The position numbers and the translations under genes were made by a program. Below, in pieces: positions 19,397 to 29,807 of a stretch of DNA of 64,000 bases. The notes beneath the pieces were generated by a model that ran no database searches, had not been told where the DNA came from, and was given only the letters and a program-made list of their open reading frames with translations. Every line of letters starts with the position of its first letter. The stretch's first letter is position 1. Origin of the DNA: Croceibacterium sp. TMG7-5b_MA50 (lineage in GTDB: Bacteria; Pseudomonadota; Alphaproteobacteria; Sphingomonadales; Sphingomonadaceae); the NCBI RefSeq assembly GCF_039830145.1, contig NZ_CP156082.1:2498001-2562000 (forward strand), read 5' to 3'.

Positions 19397-19465
19397 CGCG
19401 CACGTCGGGATAAACGCCCGCCACGATTGGCTTTTGGCGCTCCGTCGTGCAATCTGCCGCCGGTG

Positions 19466-20317
19466 ATGATCGATCGCCTCAAGGTCCTGCTGCAATACGC
19501 CCTGCCGAAACAGCGGCTGACCACCTTCGCCGGACGGATCGCGCGGGGTGAGCACGGCCGGACCACGCAGCGGCTGATCCGCTGGTTCGCCCAAAGATAC
19601 CGCGTGGACATGAGCGAGGCGGCGGAGCCCGACCTTGCCGGCTATCGCAGCTTCAACGCCTTCTTCACCCGGGCCCTGCACCCCGCCGCCCGGCCGATCG
19701 CGGCGGCGGATTTCGTCAGCCCAGTGGATGGCACGATCAGCCAGCTCGGCGCGATCGACGACCACCACATCCTGCAGGCCAAGGGCCACCGCTTCACCGT
19801 GACGGAGCTGGTCGGCGGGGAGGAGGCGCTGGCCGCGCCGTTCCGCCACGGCAGCTTCGCCAACCTGTACCTCTCCCCGCGCGATTACCACCGGGTCCAC
19901 ATGCCGTGTGCCGGAACCTTGCGGCGCATGGTGCATGTCCCCGGCGCGCTGTTCTCCGTCAATCCGGTCACCGCACGCGGCGTACCGGGCCTGTTCGCGC
20001 GTAATGAGCGGGTGGTGTGCCTGTTCGATTCGGCCGAGCATGGCCCCTTCGCCATGGTGCTGGTCGGCGCCACGATCGTCGGCAGCATGGAAACGGTGTG
20101 GCACGGCGTGATCAATGCCGCGCGTACGGGCCGCATCGTGCAATGGTCCTACCCGCCGGGCGAGGTGGTGCTGGACCAGGGGGCGGAGATGGGGCGCTTC
20201 CTGCTCGGCTCCACCGTGATCCTGCTGTTCCGCCCGGGCACGATCGCCTTTAATCCGGCCTGGGGCCCCGAAGGCGCGGTCAGGCTGGGGCAGCGAATGG
20301 GTGACCGCCCCGCCTGA
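19466..20317 (+). CDS. psd: Phosphatidylserine decarboxylase proenzyme
   Basis: A 283-residue membrane-associated enzyme that makes phosphatidylethanolamine. The proenzyme cleaves itself at the LGST motif, here Gly248-Ser249, leaving a pyruvoyl-bearing alpha chain of about 35 residues. Other conserved pieces are FNAFFTRALHP, SPVDGTISQLG (catalytic Asp), YLSPRDYHRVHMP (His) and LFSVNPVTARGVPGLFARNER. Start: ATG 19466 (GTG 19463 is possible); the 70 bp upstream hold no clear promoter. The phosphatidylserine synthase gene that often follows psd in alphaproteobacteria is not in this position. Confidence 0.95.
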   Translation: MIDRLKVLLQYALPKQRLTTFAGRIARGEHGRTTQRLIRWFAQRYRVDMSEAAEPDLAGYRSFNAFFTRALHPAARPIAAADFVSPVDGTISQLGAIDDHHILQAKGHRFTVTELVGGEEALAAPFRHGSFANLYLSPRDYHRVHMPCAGTLRRMVHVPGALFSVNPVTARGVPGLFARNERVVCLFDSAEHGPFAMVLVGATIVGSMETVWHGVINAARTGRIVQWSYPPGEVVLDQGAEMGRFLLGSTVILLFRPGTIAFNPAWGPEGAVRLGQRMGDRPA

Positions 20318-20324
20318 CTCGCGA

Positions 20325-22799
20325 TCAGGCGATGCGCCGGGTCCAGTCGCCGTAGCGTTCGTGCACCGCGCCGCGCTTCAGGCTCAGTGCGATCAACAGC
20401 AGGCCCGCGACGATGCTGGCGATCGTATGCGTGCCGCCGGCGTCGAACAGGAACGGCGTTACCAGCAGCGCCGCCCCCAGCGGGATCAGCGCATAGCGGA
20501 CGACGCGCGCCACCTCCGCCGCGGCGATGGAGATCGCGGTCAGCGCCAGGAAGCCGATGATGTGGTCGGCGTCGGCCATCGCGCCGCTCGCGCCGAAGGT
20601 CAGGCGGGTGAACAGCAGCGTCGTCGCCACCACGCCCGCCAGCACCAGCGTCCACGGCAGGTTGACCCCGCCGCCCCACATGTCCGCCAGGATCGTGCCA
20701 GCGCCACGGTCGAACTCGTCACGGCGGGGGGTACGCTGGCCCTCGTCGGTGTCGCCGAACAGGAAGACGCGCAGCCACGGCTTTCCGGCCTTGGCGCGGC
20801 GGCGCACGAACTGGATCGTCGCCAGCAGCTCGTCCAGCGAATAGGGGATCTGCACCAGCATGGCGGCGGCGCCGACCAGCGTCAGCGTGGCCCAGGTGCC
20901 GATCACGACCGGCTGGATGATGACAAAGGTGATGGAGACGACGCCCAGCGGCGCGATCATCAGGCCGAACAGGAACACCAGCCACGGCATGGTGCGCCAG
21001 CGCGCCTGCGACCCGATGATGCCGGTGACGATCTCCAGCGCGTAGGTGTAGCCACCCAGCGCCGCATCGGGGATCGGGAACGCTTCTGATACGGAGGATG
21101 TGACCACCGCCTCCGTCCCGTTCTTGGCGGGTTCGGCGGCGAGGCCGGGGAAGAACGGGTCCCACACGCCGCTGACCTGTCCCAACTGGTAGGCGGTGAG
21201 ATAGCGGGAGACGAGCAGCCCGACCAGCGCCAGCGCGATGATCGGGATGCGCTGCGTCCAGGTCGACGGGTTGTAGGACCAGCCCGGCGGCACATCCGGT
21301 CCGGTGGTGCTGGCGACCATCGACGGCCCCGGTTCCGGCTTGGTGCCGACCGCCAGGCCGAAGGCGAACGCGCCGACCAGCGTGTCCGACAGGAAGGCGG
21401 CCGGATTCTCCGTCCAGAACAGGAACGGCACCGCCATGATGCCGGCCGCGGTCGCCGCGCTGGCCCAGCGGGCCCACGTCGCCTGCCACGACAGCGACAG
21501 CGCGGCGAACAGCATCAGCGCGCAGCCCAGCGCGATCTCCGACCAGAACAGCGCCGGTTCCGTCACCTCCACGATGACCGGCTGGACCGCGATCCAGGCA
21601 CCCAGCCCCATATTGGTGAAATGGGCCCAGCGGTTGTCGGCATGCTGGCGCCGCCGCTGCGACTCGTAATGGCGCCGCAGCGTCTCGGGATCGCGGTCGA
21701 CCTCCTCCGCCTCGCTGACGAAGGCGGGGGGCGGAATGCGGTTCGCCTCGTACCAGCCGGCGGGATCATCCTTCAGCGCCGCGACGATGGCGGGCAGCTC
21801 GTCCGCCAGGCGGTGGTGCGGCCGCCAGTCGAGCAATTGGCGGGCGCGGGTCACGTCCGGCTCGTAATGGTCGCTCGCCATGCGCGTCATGAACGGGCGG
21901 ATGAACGGCCGCTCGCCGCCGTCCAGCGCGTCGGGCACGACCGGCTCCGCCTTGTCCTGCGCCCAGGCACCGACACCCGCCAGCGTCGCCGGCAGGCGGA
22001 TCGTCGGCCATTCCTCCGCTCCGTGGATCAGCTGGCCCAGGCGGTCCTGCAGGTCGGCATAGCCGATCGCCTCCGGCTCGCTGACCAGGATCGCGGTCAG
22101 GCCATCGTCGATCCGCGCCAGTTCCGCCCGCCGGTCCACCGTGCGCACGAAGGCGTCGATCATGTCGTCCCGATGCAGCATCGCCTGCCCGGCATCGGTA
22201 TCGCCGGAATAGAACACGCTCTGGAAATCGCGTTCGTAAATGCGGGCGATCTGGTTGGCGAAGGTCGGCACGGATGTGCGCTCGTCATACACCCCCGCCA
22301 GCCGCAGGAACACGGTGGGGATCGTGCCGCGCTCCTCCCGGATCGCCTGCTCCGCCGCGGCCTTCGATTTGGGGTAGGCCCAGCCGGGGCCGATCGGCGT
22401 GTCTTCCGTGATCCGTTCGCCCGCACGGCCCGGTTCGTGGACCAGCATGGTGCCGGAATAGACGAACTGTTCGACGTCCAGCCCCCGCAGCACGCGCATC
22501 AGGTTGCGGCTGCCCTCCACGTTCACGGCGCGGTATTGCGGGCGATCCTCCCCGCTGAAGTCGAAGAACGCGGCGAGATGCAGCACGCTGGCGATCTGCC
22601 GGCCATGGTCCGCCGCGATCCGGTCCAGCGCGCGGGCGAGGTCGTCCGCTTTCGTCAGGTCGGCATCGATGATGGGGAAGTCCGCCTGGTCACCGCCGCG
22701 GTCCAGCCCGACGATGCGGTAATTGTCGGCCAGCGCCGCCGCCAGCGTGCGGCCGAGATTTCCGGCAGCGCCGGTAATGAGCACGAGCGGCTTGGCCAT
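20325..22799 (-). CDS. NAD-dependent epimerase/SDR domain fused to a multi-spanning membrane domain
   Basis: An 824-residue two-part protein. Residues 1 to about 310 form an extended short-chain dehydrogenase: LITGAAGNLGRTLAAAL (nucleotide binding), LHLAAFFDFSG, FVYSGTM and the catalytic YPKSK. The rest carries about eleven hydrophobic segments from residue 385 on: first a pair resembling an SPW repeat (VPFLFWTENPAAFLSD), then a region with YSLDELLATIQFVRRR that I recall from proteins annotated as vitamin K epoxide reductase-like. However, the membrane part contains only one cysteine, so a VKOR-type redox CxxC is absent. AGGGA precedes the ATG at 22799. Substrate unknown; probably acts at the cytoplasmic face of the inner membrane. 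Confidence 0.75.
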   Translation of the reverse strand: MAKPLVLITGAAGNLGRTLAAALADNYRIVGLDRGGDQADFPIIDADLTKADDLARALDRIAADHGRQIASVLHLAAFFDFSGEDRPQYRAVNVEGSRNLMRVLRGLDVEQFVYSGTMLVHEPGRAGERITEDTPIGPGWAYPKSKAAAEQAIREERGTIPTVFLRLAGVYDERTSVPTFANQIARIYERDFQSVFYSGDTDAGQAMLHRDDMIDAFVRTVDRRAELARIDDGLTAILVSEPEAIGYADLQDRLGQLIHGAEEWPTIRLPATLAGVGAWAQDKAEPVVPDALDGGERPFIRPFMTRMASDHYEPDVTRARQLLDWRPHHRLADELPAIVAALKDDPAGWYEANRIPPPAFVSEAEEVDRDPETLRRHYESQRRRQHADNRWAHFTNMGLGAWIAVQPVIVEVTEPALFWSEIALGCALMLFAALSLSWQATWARWASAATAAGIMAVPFLFWTENPAAFLSDTLVGAFAFGLAVGTKPEPGPSMVASTTGPDVPPGWSYNPSTWTQRIPIIALALVGLLVSRYLTAYQLGQVSGVWDPFFPGLAAEPAKNGTEAVVTSSVSEAFPIPDAALGGYTYALEIVTGIIGSQARWRTMPWLVFLFGLMIAPLGVVSITFVIIQPVVIGTWATLTLVGAAAMLVQIPYSLDELLATIQFVRRRAKAGKPWLRVFLFGDTDEGQRTPRRDEFDRGAGTILADMWGGGVNLPWTLVLAGVVATTLLFTRLTFGASGAMADADHIIGFLALTAISIAAAEVARVVRYALIPLGAALLVTPFLFDAGGTHTIASIVAGLLLIALSLKRGAVHERYGDWTRRIA

Positions 22800-22924
22800 G
22801 CAGTGGTTCCCTGTCGGTTCACGTTGGTAGTGCGCTGCAGCGTGATCGGTTCCGCCGGCGCCGCTCGACCATGCTGGCCGGAACCGGCATAAGGGTGGTG
22901 AGGCACCCAGCCGGGGAGGGGAAA

Positions 22925-23350
22925 GTGAAGCGCCTGTTCCGACGAGCATCCGCGGCACCGGACGAAGCGGACGAACCGTTCGCTCCCGTCTCCGCCGACC
23001 TGCCTTACGAACTGCAATCGAAGATGCTGGATCAGCTGACCACGGTCAGCGTCGCCGGTGTGGGCCTCGCCATCACGCTGATCGGCAGCCTGCTGCGCGG
23101 CGCATCGCATGATGTCTGGCTGTCGGTCGCCTTCTTCGGGCTGGCGGCGATCACCGCGGTGAGCGGGAACATCCGCCTGATCGAAGGCACGTTCCAGCAG
23201 CGCGCCGTGCTGCGGCGGAGCAAGCGGGACGTTTCGCTGGTGATGACCTTCATCGGCGTCGCGGTCGGCTTCCTCAGCATGAGCATCTACGATGCCGCGA
23301 GCAAAGCGGATGGCGCGGTGACGGCGGTCGAGGCCACCGGGCAGGGCTGA
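22925..23350 (+). CDS. Small membrane protein, three hydrophobic segments
   Basis: A 141-residue protein with a basic, acidic-spaced N-terminus (KRLFRRASAAPDEADE) and three hydrophobic segments (about residues 39-58, 62-82, 103-121). I do not recognise a named family. I start it at the GTG at 22925, which directly follows GGGGAGGGGAAA; the frame is open upstream but lacks a signal there. It is divergent from the SDR fusion gene with about 125 bp between, so promoters may be shared. Confidence 0.7.
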   Translation: MKRLFRRASAAPDEADEPFAPVSADLPYELQSKMLDQLTTVSVAGVGLAITLIGSLLRGASHDVWLSVAFFGLAAITAVSGNIRLIEGTFQQRAVLRRSKRDVSLVMTFIGVAVGFLSMSIYDAASKADGAVTAVEATGQG

Positions 23351-23421
23351 CCCTCGCACCGGCGCTGTCGGCACCATGGCCCGGCTGCGGCGTTCCACAG
23401 GGGCAGAAAGGAACCCGTGCC

Positions 23422-23610
23422 ATGCCCGCCAAATCCGCCGCCCAGCAGAAGGCCGCCGGCGCCGCGCTCAGCGCCAAACGCGGCGATACGCCGAAATCCA
23501 AGCTGAAGGGTGCCTCCATCAGCATGGAGAAATCCATGAGCGAGGACCAGCTTGAAGAGCTTGCGCATACCAGGCGCAAGAACAAGCCGGAGCATGTCGG
23601 CGACGATTGA
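23422..23610 (+). CDS. DUF3008 family small basic protein
   Basis: A 62-residue cytoplasmic protein of the DUF3008 family. The N-terminus MPAKSAAQQKAAGAALSAKR and the segments LKGAS, SMSEDQLEELA and KNKPEH are the usual family pattern. It is small, highly charged and without a hydrophobic segment. Function is unknown; family members often appear near stress genes. GAAAGGAAC upstream serves as ribosome binding site. Confidence 0.85.
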   Translation: MPAKSAAQQKAAGAALSAKRGDTPKSKLKGASISMEKSMSEDQLEELAHTRRKNKPEHVGDD

Positions 23611-23616
23611 CCCCGG

Positions 23617-24603
23617 TCAGCCGCGCGCCAGCAGGGCCAGCAGCGCGAAGGAGGCGAGCCAGTGTTCACCCATGTAATCGCCCGCCACATGGTCCAGCCC
23701 GGCGGCAAGATGGGTCTCGGCCACCGCCCGCAATTCTGCCGCGCGGTCCGGCGTGGCTGCGGCGATGCCGTTCAGGCACCAGGCGCGGCTGAGGTTCAGC
23801 CCGTCCAGATGCGCGATCTTGCCGTCGCTGCGATCCGACACGATGGCGGGGGTTAAGCGGCCGGCGATGCGCCCGGCGGGCAGGAACGCATCGAACCACC
23901 GGGCGAACTCCCCCGCCGGCATCACCCGCGCCAGCAGCAACGCGGCGGTGAGGGCGGGCGACAGGAACTCGTCCCCACCCGGCTCCCAACCCTGGTAATC
24001 GCTGCGCCCGGCATAGCCATCCATGGCATAGCGATCGATCGCGGCGAGCAGCGCGGGATCGCGCCCCACCGCCCATTCGCGCGCCAGCACCAGCGCAAAG
24101 GCAGTGTTGAAGTGCGTGCCGGTGGTGATCGGATAGGTCAGGACTTGCAGGTAATCGCCCAGCATGCCGGCGAAGCGGCGCGCCAGCGGCTCCAGCGCGG
24201 GGCCGAGAAGGTCGGGGGACAGCCGCTCCGCCGCGTGGTGCAGCGCCAGCAGCCAGGCCCAGCCATAGGGGCGCTCGAATCCGCGCGCGCTCGGCCGGTC
24301 GAGATAGGCCAGCTCCACCGCCAGTTTTTCGGCCGTGAAGGTCCCCGCCGCCAGCGTGTCGATCTCGTCCGCCGGGGCCATGTCGGGGAACAGGCGGCGC
24401 AGCGTCAGCAGCGTCCACCAGCCATGGACGCAGCTATGCCAGTCGAAGCTGCCGAAGAACACCGGGTGCAGCACGCGCGGGGGCAGGGCGTCGGCATCCG
24501 CCACCAGCACATGGTCCAGCTTGTGCGGGTATTCGCGCGCCACATGGCCCAGCGCGATGGGGGCGAAGCGGGCGGCGATGTCGGGGGTCAGGGTCATGGT
24601 CAT
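23617..24603 (-). CDS. DUF2891 family protein
   Basis: A 328-residue protein of the DUF2891 family, probably cytoplasmic (no signal peptide). It is rich in aromatic and His residues in patterns that recall an (alpha/alpha) toroid enzyme: HPVFFGSFDWHSCVHGWWTL, ERPYGWAWLLALHH, TTGTHFNTAFAL, GWEPGGDEFLSPAL and LNLSRAWCLNGIA. It is the last gene of the leftward 5-oxoprolinase operon; its ATG (24603) overlaps the DUF979 stop (ATGA), so co-translation is likely. I infer a role in handling the operon's substrate or a conjugate of it; the activity itself is unknown. Confidence 0.85.
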   Translation of the reverse strand: MTMTLTPDIAARFAPIALGHVAREYPHKLDHVLVADADALPPRVLHPVFFGSFDWHSCVHGWWTLLTLRRLFPDMAPADEIDTLAAGTFTAEKLAVELAYLDRPSARGFERPYGWAWLLALHHAAERLSPDLLGPALEPLARRFAGMLGDYLQVLTYPITTGTHFNTAFALVLAREWAVGRDPALLAAIDRYAMDGYAGRSDYQGWEPGGDEFLSPALTAALLLARVMPAGEFARWFDAFLPAGRIAGRLTPAIVSDRSDGKIAHLDGLNLSRAWCLNGIAAATPDRAAELRAVAETHLAAGLDHVAGDYMGEHWLASFALLALLARG

Positions 24604-25553
24604 GGAAAGGCCAGCCAGTAGATCAGCAGGAGGTTGCAGGCGAGTAGCGGGACGGCGGTGCCCCATTGCATACGGATGACGCCATACTGGCTCTTCAGGT
24701 CGAGCAGCGCGGCGGGCACGATGTTGAAGTTCGCCGCCATCGGCGTCAGCAGCGTGCCGCAAAAGCCCGCCAGCATGCCGATCGCGCCCACCACCGGCGC
24801 GTTGCCGCCATATTGCTGCACCAGCACGGGGATGCCGATCGCGGTCGCCATCACCGGGAAGGCGGCGAAGGCGTTGCCCATGATGATCGTGAACCCCGCC
24901 ATGCCGAGGCAGTAGAGCGCGACCGACAGGAACAGGCTGCCTTCCGGGATGGCCGCGCCGGCGAAGCCGCCGATGATCTCCCCCACGCCCGCCAGCGCGA
25001 AGATGCCGCCCAACGCCGCCAGCATCTGCGGCAGCAGCGCGGCCCAGCCGATCGAATCCATCAGCCGCCGCCCTTCCTGCAAGGGGGCTGCCAACGGCGG
25101 TCGCAGCGTGCGGAACGCCACCGCCAGCGCCAGCAGCGTGCCGATGCCCAGCAGGATCAGCGTCTCGCGCCGCGCCTCGAACAGGCCGGTCGTGCCCAGC
25201 GGGGTGTAGCTGTAGAGCAGCGTGCCGATGACGGCGGTCAGCGGGATGACCAATGCGGGCACGAACAGCCGGTTGCCATGCCGCGCCGCCAGCGCGCTGC
25301 GTTCGGCGGGGCTGGTGGTCGCCGGCGCGCTGCGGCCGATCCGCCCGGTCCCGGCCAGCGCCACCAGCGCCAGTACCAGGATACCGTTGGCGAGGTCCGA
25401 CAGGTGGCTGCCGGCCAGGAAGCTTGCCGCCACCAGCCCCCAGAACGCGCCATTGCCCCACCGCTTCGGATTGGCGCGATCGCGCACGCTCAGCACGCTC
25501 CACGCGGCGAACACCGCGCCGGTCAGCAGGTACAGCCATTCCAGCGTGATCAT
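24600..25553 (-). CDS. DUF979 family membrane protein, putative transporter subunit
   Basis: A 317-residue integral membrane protein with about nine hydrophobic segments, matching DUF979. Conserved-looking pieces are [17 protein letters not shown] at the N-terminus, LFEARRETLILLGIGTLLAL, and the Gly/Asn-rich GFTIIMGNAFAAFPVM and GFCGTLLTPMAANFNI, which look like re-entrant or substrate-lining loops. DUF979 nearly always pairs with DUF969, which overlaps it here by 4 bp, so the two probably form one permease. From memory the pair also flanks pyroglutamyl peptidase genes in streptococci, supporting 5-oxoproline as substrate; this remains inference. Confidence 0.85.
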   Translation of the reverse strand: MITLEWLYLLTGAVFAAWSVLSVRDRANPKRWGNGAFWGLVAASFLAGSHLSDLANGILVLALVALAGTGRIGRSAPATTSPAERSALAARHGNRLFVPALVIPLTAVIGTLLYSYTPLGTTGLFEARRETLILLGIGTLLALAVAFRTLRPPLAAPLQEGRRLMDSIGWAALLPQMLAALGGIFALAGVGEIIGGFAGAAIPEGSLFLSVALYCLGMAGFTIIMGNAFAAFPVMATAIGIPVLVQQYGGNAPVVGAIGMLAGFCGTLLTPMAANFNIVPAALLDLKSQYGVIRMQWGTAVPLLACNLLLIYWLAFP

Positions 25554-26221
25554 GGCCTGCCACGCCCCAGACGGCGGTCGAACCACAGCACCCGCCCGCC
25601 ATGGATGGCAAAGGCGCACAGGGCGGTCGGGATCGCCCAGACCGACAGCTGCAGCGGCGTCAGCGGATAGCCGGCGCTCTCGAACACGCCCTGGATCAGC
25701 AGAATGGACGCGATGGCGAAGAAGATGTCCTCGCCGAAGAACAGCCCGATATTGTCGGTCGCCGCGGCCATGCCCAGCACCTGCTCGCGCTCGTCCTCCG
25801 CCAGGTCGCCATGGCTCGTCTCCGCGGCGGCGAGCGCCATCGGGGCGAGCAGCGGGCGCACGGCCTGCGGGTGGCCGCCGATATCCTTCAGCCCCAGCGC
25901 GGCGGTCAGCTGCCGGAACCCGAGATACAGCAGCAGCAGCCGGCCCATCGTCGCGCCCCGGACCGCGCCGATCAGCGCCCGCGCGCGCTCCTGCAGGCCA
26001 TATCGTTCCAGCAGGCCGATCACCGGCAGCACGATCCAGCTGACGGAGATATAGCGATTGTCGTTGAACGCGCGTCCCAGTGCCTCGATTACCCGCACCA
26101 GCTCTAATCCCGCCAGCAGCCCGGTGGCGATACCTGCGACCGCCACCACCAGCAGCGGATTGAACCTGAGAACGAAGCCGACGACGACCAGCACGATGCC
26201 GATCAGCGGCAGCGCGCTCAT
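25550..26221 (-). CDS. DUF969 family membrane protein, putative transporter subunit
   Basis: A 223-residue integral membrane protein of the DUF969 family with five or six hydrophobic segments. Features are a first helix [21 protein letters not shown], a long cytoplasmic-looking segment with [16 protein letters not shown], and an [21 protein letters not shown] stretch with acidic residues in a membrane-adjacent helix. It overlaps both neighbours by ATGA junctions (5-oxoprolinase upstream, DUF979 downstream). Together with DUF979 it is the best candidate for the importer of the oxoprolinase substrate. Confidence 0.85.
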   Translation of the reverse strand: MSALPLIGIVLVVVGFVLRFNPLLVVAVAGIATGLLAGLELVRVIEALGRAFNDNRYISVSWIVLPVIGLLERYGLQERARALIGAVRGATMGRLLLLYLGFRQLTAALGLKDIGGHPQAVRPLLAPMALAAAETSHGDLAEDEREQVLGMAAATDNIGLFFGEDIFFAIASILLIQGVFESAGYPLTPLQLSVWAIPTALCAFAIHGGRVLWFDRRLGRGRP

Positions 26222-29200
26222 GCCTCCGGCTCCCCGAACCCGCCGCCGCCGGGCGTGTGGATCACGAAGGTGTCGCCCGGCTCCATCTGCGCCGATCCGG
26301 TCGCGCCCAGCCGCTCCACGCTGCCGTCGGCGCGGCGCACCCAGTTCTCGCCCGGCAGCGCATCGCCGCCGCCCGCCAGCCCACGCGGCGGCACGGCGCG
26401 GCGGTTCGCCAGGATGTTGGCGCGCATGGGCTTCAGGAACGTAACCTCCCGCTCCACCCCGTCGCCGCCGGGATGCAGGCCGCGCCCGCCCGATCCGCGG
26501 CGGATGGCGAAGCGATCCAGCCGCACGGGCAGGCGCGTCTCCAGGATTTCGGGATCGGTCAGGCGGCTGTTGGTCATGTGCGTCTGCACCGCATCGGTGC
26601 CCGGATGATCCGGCCCCGCGCCCGATCCGCCGCAGATCGTCTCGTAATACTGGCGGGTGTCGTCGCCGAAGGTGAAGTTGTTCATCGTCCCCTGGCTCGG
26701 CGCCAGCCGGCCGGTGGCGGCGAACAGTGCATCCGTCACCACCTGGCTTGTCTCCACATTGCCCGCCACCACCGCCGCCGGCGGATGGGGGCTGAGCATG
26801 GAGCCGTCGGGCACGATCAGCGTCACCGGTTGCAGGCAGCCGTCGTTCAGCGGCACGGCATCGTCGATCAGCGTGCGCAGCACATACAGCGCGGCGGCGC
26901 GGGTGATCGATCGCGGGGCGTTAAAATTGCCCGCCAATTGCGCGCTGGTGCCGGTGAAGTCGAAGACCGCCGTGCGCGCCTGCCGGTCGACGCGGATCGC
27001 CACCGTGACCTCCGCCTCGTTGTCCATGGCATAGGTGAACGCGCCGTCATCCATGGTGGCGAGCAGCCGGCGAACGCTCTCTGCCGACTGGTCCAGCACA
27101 TGACCCATATAGGCCGTGATCACGGCGCCCCCATGCTCCGCCGCCGCGCCGGCCAGCAGCTCCGCCCCGCGGGTACAGGCGGCGAGCTGCGCGGCAAGAT
27201 CGGCCAGATTGCGGTCGGGGCGGCGGGCCGGCCATTCGCCGCTGCCAAGCACGGCGCGCAGCTCCGGCCCCAGCAGGGTGCCGTTTTCGGCCACCAGCAG
27301 GTTGTCGATCAGCACGCCTTCCTGGGTGATATCCGTGCTGCCGGGCGGCATCGATCCGGGGGCGGAACCGCCGACATCGGCATGGTGCCCCCGCGCCGCG
27401 ACGAAGGCGTCGGGAACCGTCGAATCCTTGTCCCAGAATACCGGCACGATCAACGTGATGTCGGGCAGGTGCGTGCCGCCGTGATAGGGATCGTTCAGGG
27501 CATAGGCATCGCCGCGCAGCATGCCCCGGCCATCGCGCGCCCTTCCATCAGTGCCGGAACCGCGCATCGCGATCACATGCGCGACCGATTCGCCCATGCT
27601 GCCCAGATGCACCGGGATGTGCGGGGCGTTGGCGATCAGGCGTCCCTGCGCATCGAACAGCGCGCAGGAGAAATCGAGCCGTTCCTTGATGTTCACGGAA
27701 CTGGCGGTCGCCTGCAGCACCGCGCCCATCTCCTCCGCAATGGCCATGAACAGGTTGCCCATGATCTCCAGCCGCACGGGGTCGCGCGCGGTGTCGGCGG
27801 TCCCTCGCGCCATGCGGGCGCCTTCACGGCGGAGCACCAGCGTCCCTTCATCCGCCAGGCTGGCGGTCCAGCCCGGCTCGACCACCGTCGTGCTGCCGGG
27901 ATCAATCACCAGCGCGGGGCCGGGGATCGCCTGCCCCGCATGCAGCGCACCGCGCGGCAGCGTCCGCCACCCGCTGCCGCTGGCGAAATCGGACACCGGC
28001 AGCGGTTCCGCCGCCAGCTCGGCCAGTCCGCCGACGCGGCCCGTCGCCGCCACGCTCAGCGCCTCGACGATCACCGGCGTATGCGCGTCGGCGGTGCCGA
28101 AGCGGCGGCGGTGCTCGGCGCGGAAGGCGGTGTCCATCGCGGCGGGGTCGGCGCAGTCCAGCGTCAGCGCGGTGTCGCTGTCGGCGAAGCGCAGCCGTGC
28201 GCGCGAGGCCAGGGTGATCGCCTCGTCCGGCACGCTCTGGTCCAGCAAGGACTGTCGTGCCTTTGCCTCCAAGGCCGCAAGGCCGGACCCGAACCCGTCC
28301 AGCAGCGGTGTGCCCAGCGTGCGTTCGCGAATCGCCTGTACCGGCGCCAGGCCGATGCCCCAGGCCGACAGGACGGAGGCGAGCGGATGGACCAGCACCG
28401 TCTCCATCCCCAACGCATCGGCCACCCGCGCAGCATGCTGCCCGCCCGCCCCGCCGAAGCAGGCAAGGGCATAGCCGCGCACATCGTGTCCGCGCGCCAC
28501 GCTGATCCGGCGGATCGCGGCGGCCATGTTCTCCACCGCGATGGCCAGGAACCCTTCCGCGATCGCGTCCACATCCATGCCGCCGCCGAGCTGGTCCGCG
28601 ACCTCCTCCAGCCGCAGCCGGCTGGCTTGCGGGTCGAGCGGCTGCTGCCCGTCGGCCCCGAAGACGCGCGGGAAATGCGCGGGATCGATCCGGCCGAGCG
28701 CAAGGTTGCAGTCGGTCACCGTCAGCGGGCCGCCGCGGCCGTAACAGGCGGGGCCGGGCTGCGCGCCTGCGCTGGCCGGGCCGACGGCGAAGCGCACCCC
28801 GTCGTAACGGCAGATCGAGCCCCCGCCCGCCGCCACCGTGTGGATGCGCATGGCGGGCGCCGCGACACGCACGCCGGCGACGACCTCCTCCGTCGACAAT
28901 TCGTGGCGGCCGGCGTAGTGGCACACATCGGTGCTGGTGCCGCCCATGTCGAAGCCGATCAGCCGGTCGTGCCCCAGCGGCGCGGCGGCCGCGACCATCC
29001 CGACGACGCCGCCCGCGGGCCCCGACAGGATCGCGTCCTTGCCGCGAAACGCGTCCGCCTGCGCCAGCCCGCCGCCCGATTGCATGAAGGACAGCGCGCG
29101 GTGGTCCGGCAAGTTGGCCCGCAAAGTGGCGACATAGCGCGCCAGCACCGGCGAGAGATAGGCATCGACCACCGTGGTATCGCCACGGGGCACGTAGCGG

Positions 29201-29793
29201 ATCAGCGGCGCCACCTCGTGACTGGCGCTGACCTGCGCGAAGCCGGCCTCCCGCGCCAGTTCCGCGATGCGGCGTTCGTGCGCCACATGGGTCCAGCCAT
29301 GTACCAGCACGATCGCCACCGCCGCGAAGCCGTCGGCGCGCAAGCTTGCCAGCTGCGCGCGCACCGCCCCCTCGTCCAGCGGAACCAGCACGGTGCCGTC
29401 AACGCCGACCCGCTCCGCCACCTCGACCACCCGTTCGGCCAACTGGTCGGGCAGCACGATATGGCGGGCGAAGATGTCGGGCCGCGCCTGGGTGCCGATG
29501 CGCAGGCCATCGGCAAAGCCCGCGGTGGTCAGCAGCGCCACCCGCTCGCCCGTGCGTTCCAGCAGGGCGTTGGTGGCAACGGTGGTGCCGATGCGCAGCT
29601 CCGCGATCGGCCCCGGCCCGTGCTCCGCCATCAAACGGCGAACCGCCTCGCTCGCCGCATCGGCGTAGCGGCCGGGATCCTCCGACAGCAGCTTGGCGAC
29701 GAGCAGCCGCCCGGCCGGGCTGATCGCGATGACATCGGTGAAGGTCCCCCCGCGGTCGATCGCGAAGCGCCAGGCGGGCTGATCGGGCATCAT
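26218..29793 (-). CDS. 5-oxoprolinase (ATP-hydrolysing), fused HyuA-HyuB type
   Basis: A 1191-residue enzyme combining a hydantoinase A-like half (to about residue 690; [12 protein letters not shown] phosphate-binding motif, [24 protein letters not shown]) and a hydantoinase B-like half (from about 700; [37 protein letters not shown]). This single-chain layout and length are those of eukaryotic-type 5-oxoprolinase, which opens 5-oxoproline to glutamate using ATP. Related hydantoin enzymes cannot be fully excluded. I choose ATG 29793 because AAAAGG lies six bases upstream; ATG 29811, which overlaps the TetR stop as ATGA, is the alternative. DUF969 follows with a 4-bp overlap. Confidence 0.9.
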   Translation of the reverse strand: MMPDQPAWRFAIDRGGTFTDVIAISPAGRLLVAKLLSEDPGRYADAASEAVRRLMAEHGPGPIAELRIGTTVATNALLERTGERVALLTTAGFADGLRIGTQARPDIFARHIVLPDQLAERVVEVAERVGVDGTVLVPLDEGAVRAQLASLRADGFAAVAIVLVHGWTHVAHERRIAELAREAGFAQVSASHEVAPLIRYVPRGDTTVVDAYLSPVLARYVATLRANLPDHRALSFMQSGGGLAQADAFRGKDAILSGPAGGVVGMVAAAAPLGHDRLIGFDMGGTSTDVCHYAGRHELSTEEVVAGVRVAAPAMRIHTVAAGGGSICRYDGVRFAVGPASAGAQPGPACYGRGGPLTVTDCNLALGRIDPAHFPRVFGADGQQPLDPQASRLRLEEVADQLGGGMDVDAIAEGFLAIAVENMAAAIRRISVARGHDVRGYALACFGGAGGQHAARVADALGMETVLVHPLASVLSAWGIGLAPVQAIRERTLGTPLLDGFGSGLAALEAKARQSLLDQSVPDEAITLASRARLRFADSDTALTLDCADPAAMDTAFRAEHRRRFGTADAHTPVIVEALSVAATGRVGGLAELAAEPLPVSDFASGSGWRTLPRGALHAGQAIPGPALVIDPGSTTVVEPGWTASLADEGTLVLRREGARMARGTADTARDPVRLEIMGNLFMAIAEEMGAVLQATASSVNIKERLDFSCALFDAQGRLIANAPHIPVHLGSMGESVAHVIAMRGSGTDGRARDGRGMLRGDAYALNDPYHGGTHLPDITLIVPVFWDKDSTVPDAFVAARGHHADVGGSAPGSMPPGSTDITQEGVLIDNLLVAENGTLLGPELRAVLGSGEWPARRPDRNLADLAAQLAACTRGAELLAGAAAEHGGAVITAYMGHVLDQSAESVRRLLATMDDGAFTYAMDNEAEVTVAIRVDRQARTAVFDFTGTSAQLAGNFNAPRSITRAAALYVLRTLIDDAVPLNDGCLQPVTLIVPDGSMLSPHPPAAVVAGNVETSQVVTDALFAATGRLAPSQGTMNNFTFGDDTRQYYETICGGSGAGPDHPGTDAVQTHMTNSRLTDPEILETRLPVRLDRFAIRRGSGGRGLHPGGDGVEREVTFLKPMRANILANRRAVPPRGLAGGGDALPGENWVRRADGSVERLGATGSAQMEPGDTFVIHTPGGGGFGEPEA

Positions 29794-29807
29794 CGCCCGC
29801 CTTTTAG

